64,000 nucleotides of DNA from contig JBEONO010000006.1 of assembly GCA_040544425.1 (NCBI GenBank), positions 186,001-250,000 on the forward strand, read 5' to 3'. The translations under genes were made by a program, and so were the position numbers. The notes beneath the pieces are model-generated. The model was not told the origin of the DNA, did not search any database, and was given only the letters and a program-made list of their open reading frames with translations. How positions within the stretch are numbered: position 1 is the first letter of the stretch; each line of letters starts with the position of its first letter. This DNA is from Solimicrobium sp040544425 (GTDB taxonomy: Bacteria > Pseudomonadota > Gammaproteobacteria > Burkholderiales > Burkholderiaceae_D). Below, in pieces: positions 1-9,097 of the stretch.

Positions 1-729
1 CAAATCGTGAGTGATGGCGGCCAACATATGGGTGCGCTGTTCGATGTAATGACGAATCCGCGCTTGCATCGCATTGAAGGCGCTGCTGGCCTGACGTAAT
101 TCTGAGGCGCCTTTTACTGCCAGCGGCGTGTGATTAATGTCGTTACCCAAATCCAATGCGGCTTGCGACAACTGCTGCAAGGGACGGATAACCATGCGCG
201 TGACCAGATACGCCAGTCCCGCTATGCACAATAAAAATATGAGTAGAAATTGATAGAAATCAGGGCTGATGGGCGGCAGTGGACTTCTGGGCGGGAGCAA
301 TACCAGCGAGATGTGGGTGCCGTCGTGCAGGGTGATCGCGAAATTTTCACACATGCCCATCAGGCCCGGACCGCCAAACAGCGGACATGGAACGAAAGGC
401 AAACTGGTGACCTGAAATTCCGGGCCCAGGCGATCTGCCATCATGCTGGCATTAAAAGTTTTGTTCGCCAGGCTTTCATGCAGATCAGGCTCCAGGCTGA
501 TCCGTACACCGAGCCGTGGCAACATCCTCAAAAATTCAATCCGGTTTTCTGCAGGCAAGGCATCAATCGCCATGATCAGTTGTTCAGCGCGCTCCAGGTA
601 GTGCGACTCACGGGATTGGATCAGACTGTTTTGTCGTTCCCCGAGCGCAAACCACAAAGTGAGACAGGCCGAAGCGATAATGCCAAGTATCAAGACCAGA
701 AATACCCGACCAGACAGGGATTTGATCAC
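1..729 (-). CDS. Sensor histidine kinase, EnvZ-like (partial, 3' end outside window)
   Basis: Membrane sensor kinase of a two-component pair. Reading down from a GTG at 729, the frame stays open to the window edge (243 codons). It shows an N-terminal membrane segment (about residues 8-28, rich in V/L/I), a periplasmic loop of about 120 residues, and a second membrane segment (about 160-180, FLLIFLLCIAGLAYLV). A HAMP-like linker follows (VIRPLQQLSQAALDLG). The last residues visible, MLAAITHDL, are the start of the HisKA H-box, whose His is the expected phosphorylation site. The GTG overlaps the stop codon of the upstream response-regulator gene (GTGA), implying translational coupling. The catalytic ATPase domain lies beyond the window. 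The input signal cannot be told; the divergent Spy-like gene suggests envelope stress, which is inference. Confidence 0.88.
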   Translation of the reverse strand, partial: MIKSLSGRVFLVLILGIIASACLTLWFALGERQNSLIQSRESHYLERAEQLIMAIDALPAENRIEFLRMLPRLGVRISLEPDLHESLANKTFNASMMADRLGPEFQVTSLPFVPCPLFGGPGLMGMCENFAITLHDGTHISLVLLPPRSPLPPISPDFYQFLLIFLLCIAGLAYLVTRMVIRPLQQLSQAALDLGNDINHTPLAVKGASELRQASSAFNAMQARIRHYIEQRTHMLAAITHDL

Positions 730-1439
730 TTCGACTCCACGCTAACGGCCAGCACATAGCCGCCATTGCGTACGGTTTTAATAATCTGCGGAGAACGCGC
801 ATCTTCGCCAAGCTTTTGACGAATGCGGCTGATTTGAATATCAATCGACCGGTCAAACGGATCGGCATCACGGCCCTGAGTCATATTCAATAATTGATCG
901 CGATTGAGTACGCGATTCGGATGTTCCAAAAATATTTTTAACATCTTGTATTCGGCACCGGACAGCAACACGACCATCCCGTTCGGATCGACCAGATGGC
1001 GCGCAGTCAAATCCAGAGTCCAGCCACCGAATTTTAAAAATTGGATTTTTTCATTCGCACTGCTCGACAAACCGCTACTGCGTCGCAACACGCTGCGAAT
1101 TCGCGCCAACAGTTCGCGTGGCTCGAATGGCTTGGGCAGGTAGTCATCGGCACCCATTTCAAGGCCAAGAATTCTGTCGAGCGGCTCATTGCGCGCCGTG
1201 AGCATAATGACCGGCATTGACGATTTTGCGCGCAGGTTGCGGCACAGAGTCAAACCGTCTTCGCCGGGCATATTCAAGTCAAGCACGACCAGATCGATTT
1301 CCTGCTCGGTCAATATATGCCACATGGCATTGCCTTCTGCCGCCATAAAACAGCGGTAGCCATTCGTTTGCAAATACTCCGCCAATAAGGTCCGGATTTC
1401 GCGATCGTCATCGACGATTAAAATTTGATTAGTATCCAT
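726..1439 (-). CDS. OmpR-family response regulator
   Basis: DNA-binding response regulator, partner of the kinase that follows it. The receiver domain (about residues 1-120) has the acidic cluster DDD at 10-12, the phospho-acceptor D54 (VVLDLNMPG), the conserved T (MLTAR) and K (YLPKPFEP). The C-terminal half is a winged helix of OmpR/PhoB type (LLSGAEYKMLKIFLEHP and DRSIDIQISRIRQKLG). An upstream in-frame ATG at 1475 would add 12 residues, but MDTNQILIVDDD is the family-typical N-terminus, so I place the start at 1439, giving 237 residues. The gene is divergent from the Spy-like gene at 1660. The 220 bp between them probably hold both promoters and may be the regulator's own target. Confidence 0.93.
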   Translation of the reverse strand: MDTNQILIVDDDREIRTLLAEYLQTNGYRCFMAAEGNAMWHILTEQEIDLVVLDLNMPGEDGLTLCRNLRAKSSMPVIMLTARNEPLDRILGLEMGADDYLPKPFEPRELLARIRSVLRRSSGLSSSANEKIQFLKFGGWTLDLTARHLVDPNGMVVLLSGAEYKMLKIFLEHPNRVLNRDQLLNMTQGRDADPFDRSIDIQISRIRQKLGEDARSPQIIKTVRNGGYVLAVSVESK

Positions 1440-1659
1440 CCGCGTATTATGAAGAGATTCGGTGAAGTTATTCATTGGGTTTGTATCGCATTGTTACACA
1501 TTGTCGGTCACCTGTTTTGGAAACAACATGATACAAATTCAATTTTAATCGACATCGAATCCTTACATAACTGCTGCACGATGGCAGCTGCGCATTTCAG
1601 CAGTCCCTTGTAATCGGCTCAAGTGCATCCAGTTAGACCAGGAAAATTTAAGGCAGACA

Positions 1660-2121
1660 ATGAAAAAAATTGGCAAACAGTTAGGTAAGCAAATTGCAAT
1701 TGGGTTTATTGCCTTCGGCTTTGTTTCCGCTTCAGCGCTGGTCAGTGCACAGGAAACCATAACCCGCTCATGTCAGGAACAGACCAAGCAGGTCGAGTTT
1801 GTACAGGCCAACTTCGTCAAAGACAAGATCGAATTGCGTGAACAGCTCGGTCTCACTGCAGCTCAGGAACCTGCCTGGAGCGATTTTATTTCCAGCGTAC
1901 CTGTGCCAACCAAACCCTCCCGAATTGATCGTGCCGCCATGGACAAACTTACGACGCCAGAACGTTTAGAGCAACAGCTGAATCAACTCAGGGAACAGGA
2001 AGCGAAAATTACCTCGAATTTGCTGGCCTTAAAAACTTTCTATGCATCGCTCACGCCCGAACAGCAAAAAACGTTTGATGAGTATCACGCCAAAATTGCG
2101 CGCAACAAGCATTCAAGCTGA
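1660..2121 (+). CDS. Spy/CpxP-like periplasmic protein (LTxxQ motif)
   Basis: Small exported protein of 153 residues. A Sec signal peptide covers about residues 1-30 (basic MKKIGKQLGKQ, hydrophobic core, then SAQE at the probable cleavage site). The mature part is helical and highly charged. It contains LGLTAAQEPAW and LTPEQQKTF, two copies of the LTxxQ signature of the Spy/CpxP superfamily, whose members act as periplasmic chaperones or stress sensors. Its position divergent from an OmpR-type two-component system fits a regulon in which the regulator controls this gene, as CpxR controls cpxP in enterics; that link is inferred. It converges with the amidohydrolase gene, with 22 bp between the stop codons and no convincing terminator. 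Confidence 0.82.
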   Translation: MKKIGKQLGKQIAIGFIAFGFVSASALVSAQETITRSCQEQTKQVEFVQANFVKDKIELREQLGLTAAQEPAWSDFISSVPVPTKPSRIDRAAMDKLTTPERLEQQLNQLREQEAKITSNLLALKTFYASLTPEQQKTFDEYHAKIARNKHSS

Positions 2122-2143
2122 CCGATTGACAACAACCCCGTTG

Positions 2144-3334
2144 CTATCGACTCAGGAAATATTCCGCGAGCCTGACCCAGTAGGTCGCGCCCAGCGGTAA
2201 CAGCTGATCGTTAAAATCATAGCTGGCATTGTGCAGATTGCATGGTCCCAGACCATGGCCCTGCTGCCGGTGATCACCATCGCCATTACCAATAAAAACA
2301 TAACATCCTGCTTTCGCCTGGAGCATGAACGCAAAATCTTCGGCGCCCATCGTCGGTTCAATTTGGGTGTTCACATTATTTTCCCCGACAATGCTGCGCA
2401 ATACTTCGGCACACAACGCAGTTTCATTGCGGTGATTCACCAGGGCCGGATAATTACGTTTGAACCTGAATGTCAAATCAGCGCCGAACGCCGCAGCAGT
2501 ATGTTCTGCAATGCGTTTCATATTTGCTTCGATCAGATCCAGCACTTCGGTTCTGAAAGTGCGCACCGTGCCAATTAAAGTGGCCTGATCAGGAATGACG
2601 TTGGTCGCACTGCCGGAATGAATCTGGGTGACGGACAACACCGCCGCATCGAGCGGACTGACATTGCGCGACACAATGGTCTGCCAACTTTGCGCAAGCT
2701 GCACGGCGACCATGACCGGATCGATACCTTTATGCGGCTGGGCGGCGTGAGCACCCTTGCCTTTGATCGTCACTTCAAACTCGTTGGACGAGGCCATCAT
2801 CGGGCCTTCTTTAACGCCAAAAGTGCCAAAGGCGTACCCCGGCCAGTTGTGCATGCCAAACACGGCGTCCATCGGACACTGTTCAAACAGGCCGTCGTCG
2901 ATCATGCGTTGCGCGCCAGCGCCGTGTTCTTCGGCTGGCTGAAAAATGACATACACGGTGCCATCGAATGTGCCATGTTGAGCCAGATAATGCGCTCCGC
3001 CAAGCAGCATGGCAGTGTGACCATCATGACCACAGGCGTGCATTTTCCCCGGATGTTTTGAAGTGTGGGCAAAGCTGTTGATTTCCTGCATAGGCAGCGC
3101 GTCCATATCTGCGCGCAAGCCAACTGCCCGGCTGCTGCTGCCGCGTTTGATAATGCCGACTACGCCGGTACCGCCCAGCCCGCGGATAATCGGAATATTC
3201 CACTCGCTCAGTTTTTTTGCGACGAGATCAGAAGTGCGCTGCTCTTCGAAACTGAGTTCAGGATAGGTATGGATATCGCGTCGAATCTGCTGCAGTTCCG
3301 CAGCGAATTGAACAATGGGATCGATCAGGTTCAT
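2144..3334 (-). CDS. M20-family amidohydrolase (hippurate hydrolase / N-acyl-amino-acid hydrolase type)
   Basis: Metal-dependent amidohydrolase that releases the acyl group from an N-acyl amino acid; the exact substrate is not readable. The metal-ligand motifs of the M20D group are present: MHACGHDGHTAM in the first third and PAEEHGAGAQ after it, with AHAAQPHKGIDP in the lid domain and MGAEDFAFM near the C-terminus. At 396 residues it has the usual family length. I choose the ATG at 3334 because a strong Shine-Dalgarno (GGAGGAG) lies 6 bp upstream and the protein then begins MNLIDPIVQFAAELQQIRRD. The in-frame extension to 3388 would overlap the GNAT gene upstream and looks untranslated. No signal peptide, so it is cytoplasmic. 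Confidence 0.9.
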   Translation of the reverse strand: MNLIDPIVQFAAELQQIRRDIHTYPELSFEEQRTSDLVAKKLSEWNIPIIRGLGGTGVVGIIKRGSSSRAVGLRADMDALPMQEINSFAHTSKHPGKMHACGHDGHTAMLLGGAHYLAQHGTFDGTVYVIFQPAEEHGAGAQRMIDDGLFEQCPMDAVFGMHNWPGYAFGTFGVKEGPMMASSNEFEVTIKGKGAHAAQPHKGIDPVMVAVQLAQSWQTIVSRNVSPLDAAVLSVTQIHSGSATNVIPDQATLIGTVRTFRTEVLDLIEANMKRIAEHTAAAFGADLTFRFKRNYPALVNHRNETALCAEVLRSIVGENNVNTQIEPTMGAEDFAFMLQAKAGCYVFIGNGDGDHRQQGHGLGPCNLHNASYDFNDQLLPLGATYWVRLAEYFLSR

Positions 3335-3374
3335 GGGAACTCCTCCGGTAGTCAGTCGACCTGGCACCGCGCTG

Positions 3375-3923
3375 TCAGTAAAAATCACTTTTTAACAAAC
3401 TGTACAGACATAAATCATGATATTGCTCATCCCAATAGCCAGCCTTGCGCATAATGCCTTCCCGGACAAATCCCAGTTTTTCAATCAGCAAGATTGATGG
3501 CCGGTTATTGGGGTGAATTTGCGCTTCGATCCGGTTCAAATTCATGTTGGCAAAACCCCAGATAATTGCGCTGCGCAGAGCTTCCTGCATGTATCCCTGA
3601 CCCCGCGCCTCAACCTTCAGGTCATACCGCAGCAGGCAGGAATTCCATCCACGGTTCCATTTTTGAAACCCGCAGGTACCTAATAAAATTGGCGATTCAT
3701 GGCTGCAAATCCCCCAGCGGATCCCGGAACCGGGCGCTTTGCGCAGCGCTCTGTATTTTGCCAGCAGTTCAATCGCATCGTGGCGCTCAATCATATGATC
3801 CGTGCCGTACCAGCTCATAATGGCGTAGTTGGAATGCATGGCAAACAGGACATCGGCGTCATTTTCGTTTAATTCACGAAGTTTTAACCGCGGTGTTTGT
3901 AATTCTGGGAAAATAGCGCTCAT
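3375..3923 (-). CDS. GNAT acetyltransferase, RimJ/RimL type
   Basis: Acetyl-CoA-dependent N-acetyltransferase of 182 residues. It shows the RimJ/RimL/SpeG layout: TPRLKLRELNENDAD at the start, the acetyl-CoA loop region ARGQGYMQEALRSAIIWGF, then RIEAQIHPNNRPSILLIEKLGFVREGIMRKAGYWDEQYHD split over the C-terminal third (N-x-x-S and KLGF-x-x-EG are the family signatures). The substrate, whether a ribosomal protein N-terminus or a small molecule, cannot be deduced. It is followed by the M20 amidohydrolase on the same strand after about 40 bp, and diverges from dinB with 133 bp between starts. Confidence 0.88.
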   Translation of the reverse strand: MSAIFPELQTPRLKLRELNENDADVLFAMHSNYAIMSWYGTDHMIERHDAIELLAKYRALRKAPGSGIRWGICSHESPILLGTCGFQKWNRGWNSCLLRYDLKVEARGQGYMQEALRSAIIWGFANMNLNRIEAQIHPNNRPSILLIEKLGFVREGIMRKAGYWDEQYHDLCLYSLLKSDFY

Positions 3924-4056
3924 AAGTTTCTTTCGAAGTCAGGCGGCTGTTTTTAATTGTAAATTTCTTGAAGCATGAGTTGCGCTTCCATACGATGTGC
4001 CCGCGTCTGATTCTACTCCAATACACCGCCTTTGAGACTGTCAGGGCAAGCAAAGT

Positions 4057-5220
4057 ATGGACCAACATCCAACAAATCGCCGCATTGCCCACCTGGACAT
4101 GGACGCGTTCTATGCGTCTGTTGAATTGATCAGCTATCCCGAATTGCGCGGCAAACCGGTAGCGATTGGCGGCAGAAATGAACACCGGCCCACATTGCTG
4201 CCGGACGGCACGCGCCAATTTTTTCGGATCGGCGATTACGTTGGCCGCGGTGTGCTCACAACCTCAACTTACGAAGCGCGCGCGCTCGGCATTTTCTCCG
4301 GCATGGGCACCATGAAAGCCGCCAAGCTTGCACCCGAGACCATTTTGCTGCCGGTCAATTTCGACGCATACCGGCATTATTCGCGCCTGTTCAAAGCCGC
4401 AGTAGCTGGCGTCGTGACCCAGATTGAAGATCGCGGGATCGATGAAATTTATATCGATCTGACTGATGAAGATCCCGACACGATTGGGCTGGCAACCCGC
4501 ATCAAACAGGCAGTGCTTACCGCAACGGGTCTCTACTGTTCGATCGGAATCGCACCAAACAAATTGTTGGCAAAGATCTGTTCTGATCTGGAAAAACCAA
4601 AAGGCTTAACGATCATCGACATGACAGATCTGCCATCGCGAATCTGGCCTTTGCATGTTCGCAAGATCAATGGTATTGGCCCTAAGGCGGCGCAGAAACT
4701 CGAAGCTCTGGGCGTCAACACCATCGAGCAACTGGCCAATTTTGATACCTCGATTTTGCAGGATCAGTTTGGCCTCAGCTATGCGATCTGGCTGAACGAG
4801 GTCGCGCATGGTATTGATCAGCGCGCCGTGGTCACCGAGTCGGAGACCAAATCGATCAGTCGGGAAACCACCTTTGAAAAAGATCTGCATGCCATTCACG
4901 ACCGTGCTGCGCTGTCAGGCATCTTCACGCATTTGTGCAACAAGTTAGCTGAAGACTTGCAACGCAAGGGTTTCGTCAGCCGTACCATCGGCATCAAATT
5001 GCGCTATGACGATTTTAAATCGGTCACGCGCGACATCACGCTCCCGGAACCAACCGCCAACGCACAACAGATACGTCAGGCGGCCGGCGCGTGTCTGAAA
5101 CGGGTCCCCTTGCAAAAAAAGTTGCGGCTGTTAGGAGTCAGGGCCAGCGCGCTGGTCGATGCCAATGAAGTTCAGACTGGCGCGGCAGGACAGGGGCGCC
5201 AACTGGAATTGGATGTCTGA
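4057..5220 (+). CDS. dinB: DNA polymerase IV (Y family)
   Basis: Error-prone translesion polymerase, 387 residues. The palm carries the first catalytic motif AHLDMDAFYASVEL near the N-terminus and the second as GIDEIYIDLTDE (the D-E pair that binds metal) around residue 130. CSIGIAPNKLLAKICSDLEKPKG is the Y-family fingerprint, and KINGIGPKAAQKLEALG is the thumb helix-hairpin-helix; the little finger follows. Compared with E. coli DinB there is an insertion of about 20 residues in the fingers (residues 35-60, containing RPTLLPDGTRQFFRIGDYVG), and GIDE replaces the usual SLDE. I recall this variant as common in betaproteobacteria. The C-terminus lacks a clear beta-clamp-binding peptide. It stands alone in its transcription unit, and no LexA box is evident in the short upstream region. 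Confidence 0.93.
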   Translation: MDQHPTNRRIAHLDMDAFYASVELISYPELRGKPVAIGGRNEHRPTLLPDGTRQFFRIGDYVGRGVLTTSTYEARALGIFSGMGTMKAAKLAPETILLPVNFDAYRHYSRLFKAAVAGVVTQIEDRGIDEIYIDLTDEDPDTIGLATRIKQAVLTATGLYCSIGIAPNKLLAKICSDLEKPKGLTIIDMTDLPSRIWPLHVRKINGIGPKAAQKLEALGVNTIEQLANFDTSILQDQFGLSYAIWLNEVAHGIDQRAVVTESETKSISRETTFEKDLHAIHDRAALSGIFTHLCNKLAEDLQRKGFVSRTIGIKLRYDDFKSVTRDITLPEPTANAQQIRQAAGACLKRVPLQKKLRLLGVRASALVDANEVQTGAAGQGRQLELDV

Positions 5221-5314
5221 GCATGTCGGCATGTCGCTTTGGCAATGAGATTATTTCAATGCCGCCGATACTCCTGGACTACAATAGCGCTTTCATTCGA
5301 TTATTGAGTCGTTT

Positions 5315-5842
5315 TTGCACAAAATTATTCTGGCTATATTGATAATCACGGTCATGAGTGCCTGTTCCCCAAAGTTCGACTGGCGAGAAATGCATGGCAC
5401 TGATTCTCCTTATACCGTTCTGATGCCTGCCAAACCTTCCGAGCAAACCCGGGAAATTCGGCTCGGCCCGCAAACGACCAATATGCACATGACAGCATCA
5501 CAGATTGACGGTGTCAGTTTTGCAGTTGGTGCTGCGAAAATGAACGACGCCACGCAGGCGCAGTTGACGCTCGCGATCATCAAGTCAGCACTGCTGCAAA
5601 AAATGCAGGGGCAGATTACCGATGAAAAAAACAGTGTCACCAATACCGACGGCAAGGTCACGTTCAATGAAGAATTTGCGGTCACCAGTTCGAATACCAA
5701 TGGCGCTGTGTCGCCGACCCGCATGCAAGGCCGACTGGTTGCGCGAAATGAGTGGGTCTACCAGGTGCTGGTAGTCGGTCCTGAAAAGGACATCAACAAA
5801 GAATCTGCAGAAACGTTTTTGACTTCGTTCAAACCACTTTGA
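5315..5842 (+). CDS. Putative lipoprotein of unknown function
   Basis: Hypothetical 175-residue protein. The N-terminus KIILAILIITVMSACSPK reads as a lipoprotein signal peptide with the lipidation Cys at about residue 17 (the lipobox MSAC is slightly off consensus). The mature part is mostly beta-prone, with SPYTVLMPAKPSEQTREI near the start and VVGPEKDINKESAETFLTSFK at the end. That layout resembles small envelope proteins that carry a PsbP/LpqN-like fold, but I cannot assign a family. It stands between dinB and the DUF1840 gene with short gaps and no obvious terminator. Confidence 0.72.
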   Translation: MHKIILAILIITVMSACSPKFDWREMHGTDSPYTVLMPAKPSEQTREIRLGPQTTNMHMTASQIDGVSFAVGAAKMNDATQAQLTLAIIKSALLQKMQGQITDEKNSVTNTDGKVTFNEEFAVTSSNTNGAVSPTRMQGRLVARNEWVYQVLVVGPEKDINKESAETFLTSFKPL

Positions 5843-5914
5843 TGATTGAGTTTTTTACCTTGCTGTGCAACACTCTTCCCGTCATCGTTTAACTTTTAGT
5901 TTAGAAAGACTTCC

Positions 5915-6262
5915 ATGTTAATCACCTTCAAATCCAAAGCCGCTGCCGACATCGTCATGTACAAGGAACATGCGCAACGTATTCTGAATTTACTGGACAA
6001 AGATGTTGATCGCGGCATTATCACCCACGCTGATACGCAAAAAGCGATCGCGGCCATCGAAGCGGCTATCGCTGATTCACGCGCCCATTCCGTCTCGGAC
6101 TCTGTCAGCCACGACGTCAAAGAACATCCACAACCAAGCACTGCCGGTGACCATGATCATGAACGTATCGAGCCGGTCAGTTTTGCGTCACGCGCATTCC
6201 CTTTATTGCAGATGTTAAAAGCAGCCAGCGAAAACGGTAGCGATGTAGTTTGGGGAGTGTAA
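5915..6262 (+). CDS. DUF1840 domain-containing protein
   Basis: Small cytoplasmic protein of 115 residues. The first 60 residues (MLITFKSKAAADIVMYKEHA, then ILNLLDKD and GIITHADTQKAIAAIEAAI) match the DUF1840 family as I know it from betaproteobacteria. The C-terminus ends with a conserved-looking segment about aligning hydrophobic side chains (FASRAFPLLQMLKAASENG), typical of the family. The function is unknown. Its stop codon overlaps the start of the alpha/beta hydrolase gene (TAATG), so the two are probably co-translated. Confidence 0.82.
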   Translation: MLITFKSKAAADIVMYKEHAQRILNLLDKDVDRGIITHADTQKAIAAIEAAIADSRAHSVSDSVSHDVKEHPQPSTAGDHDHERIEPVSFASRAFPLLQMLKAASENGSDVVWGV

Positions 6263-7110
6263 TGGCACATGCCTTGGAGTCACGTTTGGGAATGAACGAT
6301 GGAACTGAGTTGTTCATTCGCGACTGGTTACTCGACGGGCCTGAAACCAGCGTCCCCGTGCCATGTATCGTGATCATGCACGGATTGGGCGAGCACTGCG
6401 GTCGCTATCAACATGTCGCCCCCTTTTTGAATGCATGCGGATTTTCGGTGCGTACTTTTGATCTCCGCGGTCATGGACAATCGGACGGTCCCCGCGCAGA
6501 TATTCCAAACCCGCTGGCCATCATCCAGGATGCCGAATTTGTCATTGGTAAATTCGCTTTGCAATGCCAGACCACGCCGATTTTATTTGGGCACAGCATG
6601 GGCGGACTGTTCGCAGCACGGATCGCCACGGCAGGCAATATCCCCTTGCGTGGTTTGATCCTGTCGTCACCGGCTCTGGCGTTGCGGCTCGGACGGCTGG
6701 ACCGATTTTTTCTCAAGGTCATGTCGGCAATCGCACCGCATTTTGCGATTTCCAATAATGTGAGTTCAAGCTATTTGTCGCACAATCCGGCGCTCAATTC
6801 GGCTTACGACAATGATCCTCTGGTGCATAAAAAAATTACTGCAAGTTTGTTGAACGCGATGTTGGATGCCATCAGCTATGCACAGACTCATGCGCCTATT
6901 CTGACTATCCCGACGTTACTGCTGGTTGCCGGAGACGATCATTTGATCGACCCGCAAGGCAGTCAGGATTTTTTTGGAAGCCTGCCGAGCAATCTTGGCA
7001 CGGCCCATTTTTATCCCGATTTGTATCACGAAATATTGAATGAACTCGATGCATCGAAAGTCTTTAGCGATATGCAAAGCTGGCTGTCGGCAAGAAATTT
7101 TATCGCTTGA
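6262..7110 (+). CDS. Alpha/beta hydrolase, monoacylglycerol lipase / lysophospholipase-like
   Basis: Serine hydrolase of 282 residues of the PldB/monoglyceride-lipase type. The oxyanion region is VIMHGLGEHCGRYQ, followed by FDLRGHGQSDGPR. The nucleophile elbow is FGHSMGG at about residue 113. The acid sits in LLVAGDDHLIDP and the catalytic His in YPDLYHEILNE near the C-terminus, so the triad is complete. Substrates are probably acylglycerols or lysophospholipids; this is family knowledge. I use the ATG at 6262 that overlaps the DUF1840 stop. A TTG four codons earlier is possible but unnecessary. No signal peptide. Confidence 0.9.
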   Translation: MAHALESRLGMNDGTELFIRDWLLDGPETSVPVPCIVIMHGLGEHCGRYQHVAPFLNACGFSVRTFDLRGHGQSDGPRADIPNPLAIIQDAEFVIGKFALQCQTTPILFGHSMGGLFAARIATAGNIPLRGLILSSPALALRLGRLDRFFLKVMSAIAPHFAISNNVSSSYLSHNPALNSAYDNDPLVHKKITASLLNAMLDAISYAQTHAPILTIPTLLLVAGDDHLIDPQGSQDFFGSLPSNLGTAHFYPDLYHEILNELDASKVFSDMQSWLSARNFIA

Positions 7111-7134
7111 TGGTCAAAGCCCTTTAGAAAAAAA

Positions 7135-8478
7135 ATGAAAAAAACAAGTAAATTTCAAGAGTCAGCGCCTTTGTTGTCCGAGCTTAGTTTAAAGACCGAT
7201 TCGCTTTCTTACAGTTTGATTGGTGCCGCCCAGGCAGTCACTGCCGTCTTGAACGGCGTGGCATTGCCACAGGCTCTGGGCAATGTCTTTTCTGCTTCGA
7301 AAGTTCTGCCAACCAATCGCGGCGCAATTCAGGATCTGTCGTATCGAACCATGCGTCAGGTCGGGCGGGTTGATGCCTTGATCAGCGCAATGACAACTAA
7401 GGCACCTGAACCGGCCTTGCTGTACAGCCTGCTGTGCTGCTCACTGGCCTTGATTGTCGAGGACGATGTGGCCCTGCATCCCTACGCAGAATTTACCGTC
7501 GTCGATCAGGCGGTCACTGCCGCCGCGGCGCATCCGGATATCGCGCACGCAAAAAATATGGTGAATGCCCTGTTGCGCCGGTTTTTGCGTGAGCGCACGG
7601 CTTTACTGACCGAAGTCTTGAAATTACCTGCGGCGCGATGGAATTATCCGACCTGGTGGATTGACAGCTGCAAGTCCGCCTACCCGGGCCAGTGGCAATC
7701 GATTCTGGAAGCCGGTAATTTACAGCCGCCACTGACATTACGTATCAATCAGCGCCGCACCAACATGGCTGACTATTTGGCGCTGCTGAATGAACACGGC
7801 ATGCAGGCGCATGCTATCGGCGAATTTGCCGTACGTCTGGAACTGCCCGTGCCGGTTCAGCAGATCCCCGGTTTTGCCGAAGGTCTGGTGTCGGTGCAGG
7901 ACGCCGCGGCGCAGCTGGCCGCTCCTTTGCTCGAGCTGCAGGACGGCATGCGCGTACTGGATGCCTGCGCGGCACCTGGCGGTAAAACCTGTCATCTGCT
8001 TGAAACGACCAATCTCGATTTGCTGGCGATCGACTCGGACCCGCAACGCCTGCACAAGATCACCGAAAATCTGGAGCGATTGAAACTCTCGGCAAAAACC
8101 ATGGTCGGAGATGCGAGCCAACGCGATTGGTGGGACGGTCAACAATTTGACCGGGTCTTGGCTGACGTACCTTGCACGGCATCGGGCATCGTGCGACGAC
8201 ATCCCGACATACGCTGGTTGCGACGAAAAGCCGATTCTGCACAACTTGCCACACTTTCGGCACGAATTCTCGACAATCTTTGGATGATGACCAAGCCTAA
8301 TGGTAGATTATTACTTGTTACATGTTCAATCTGGCCACAAGAATCAGAAGCACAGGCCGCCGCGTTTGCGCATCGACACCAAGCCAAACGTTTACCGTCA
8401 CCGGGACAGCTGATGCCTGTGGCATCGCCAGATTCAGATCATGACGGTTTATTTTTTGCCCTGTTTGAAAAAGCTTAA
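7135..8478 (+). CDS. rsmB: 16S rRNA (cytosine-967-C5)-methyltransferase
   Basis: Methylates C967 of 16S rRNA using S-adenosylmethionine. The N-terminal third is the NusB-like RNA-binding domain (helical, with AKNMVNALLRRFLRER). The C-terminal half is the SAM-dependent m5C methyltransferase domain. It contains GLVSVQDAAAQLAAPLL, the SAM loop VLDACAAPGGKTCHLLE, then DVPCTASGIVRRHPDIRW with the helper Cys and VTCSIWPQESEAQ with the catalytic Cys. At 447 residues it has the normal length. In this organism it heads a run with the DUF4390 gene and the NtrY/NtrX-like pair, an order I know from other Burkholderiales. Confidence 0.93.
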   Translation: MKKTSKFQESAPLLSELSLKTDSLSYSLIGAAQAVTAVLNGVALPQALGNVFSASKVLPTNRGAIQDLSYRTMRQVGRVDALISAMTTKAPEPALLYSLLCCSLALIVEDDVALHPYAEFTVVDQAVTAAAAHPDIAHAKNMVNALLRRFLRERTALLTEVLKLPAARWNYPTWWIDSCKSAYPGQWQSILEAGNLQPPLTLRINQRRTNMADYLALLNEHGMQAHAIGEFAVRLELPVPVQQIPGFAEGLVSVQDAAAQLAAPLLELQDGMRVLDACAAPGGKTCHLLETTNLDLLAIDSDPQRLHKITENLERLKLSAKTMVGDASQRDWWDGQQFDRVLADVPCTASGIVRRHPDIRWLRRKADSAQLATLSARILDNLWMMTKPNGRLLLVTCSIWPQESEAQAAAFAHRHQAKRLPSPGQLMPVASPDSDHDGLFFALFEKA

Positions 8479-8527
8479 GAAAAAAGTGTCAATTTAATTA
8501 CCAGCTTCAATTACTCAGTTTTTTATA

Positions 8528-9097
8528 ATGCGTCGATTTCAGCAATTTCTTTTGTTAGCAATATTGTGTTGCCTGCTCGGCGGGCAGTCGATCGCCCATG
8601 CCGGCAATATTGATATCGGCAGCGCACGTATTGAGTCCAGTGAAGACGGTTATCGGCTGGCTGCCAACTTCAGTTTTGAACTGAGCCATGAGTTTGAAAA
8701 CGTCGTCACCAGCGGCATTCCTCTGTATTTTGTCACCGAAGTTGAAATCACCAGACCGCGCTGGTACTGGTTTGATGAAAAAACCATCACCAGCGAACAA
8801 TCGGTGCGCATCTCGTATAACGTTTTGACGCGCCAGTATCGTGCTTCGATCAACGGCAGCTTCGCACAAAACTATAAAGATCTGGACGAGGCGCTGGCTC
8901 TGGTGCGGCGCCCCAGTCGCTGGCTGGTCGCCGATAAATCGGTACTCTCCTACGGTGCCACTTACAATGTTGCGCTGCGCGTGCGCCTCGACACCAACCA
9001 ATTACCCAAGCCACTGCAGTTCAATGCGCTCAACAACAGCGACTGGCGCCTGTCATCCGATTGGAAACGAATGACCTTCAAGGCTGATGAAAAGTGA
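8528..9097 (+). CDS. DUF4390 domain-containing exported protein
   Basis: Protein of 189 residues with a clear Sec signal peptide (MRRFQQFLLLAILCCLLGG, cleavage after about AHA at 25-27). The mature domain is beta-rich, with conserved blocks DGYRLAANFSFELSHEFEN, RPRWYWFDEKT and RQYRASINGSFAQNY typical of DUF4390. The function is unknown. Its stop overlaps the GTG of the NtrY-like kinase (GTGA), so the two are translationally coupled. A periplasmic accessory role for that kinase is a plausible inference, not shown by the sequence. Confidence 0.85.
   Translation: MRRFQQFLLLAILCCLLGGQSIAHAGNIDIGSARIESSEDGYRLAANFSFELSHEFENVVTSGIPLYFVTEVEITRPRWYWFDEKTITSEQSVRISYNVLTRQYRASINGSFAQNYKDLDEALALVRRPSRWLVADKSVLSYGATYNVALRVRLDTNQLPKPLQFNALNNSDWRLSSDWKRMTFKADEK

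Noticed and set aside
608..871. 87-codon minus-strand frame at the kinase/regulator junction
   Set aside because: Out of frame with both; the kinase is read from the GTG at 729 in another frame.
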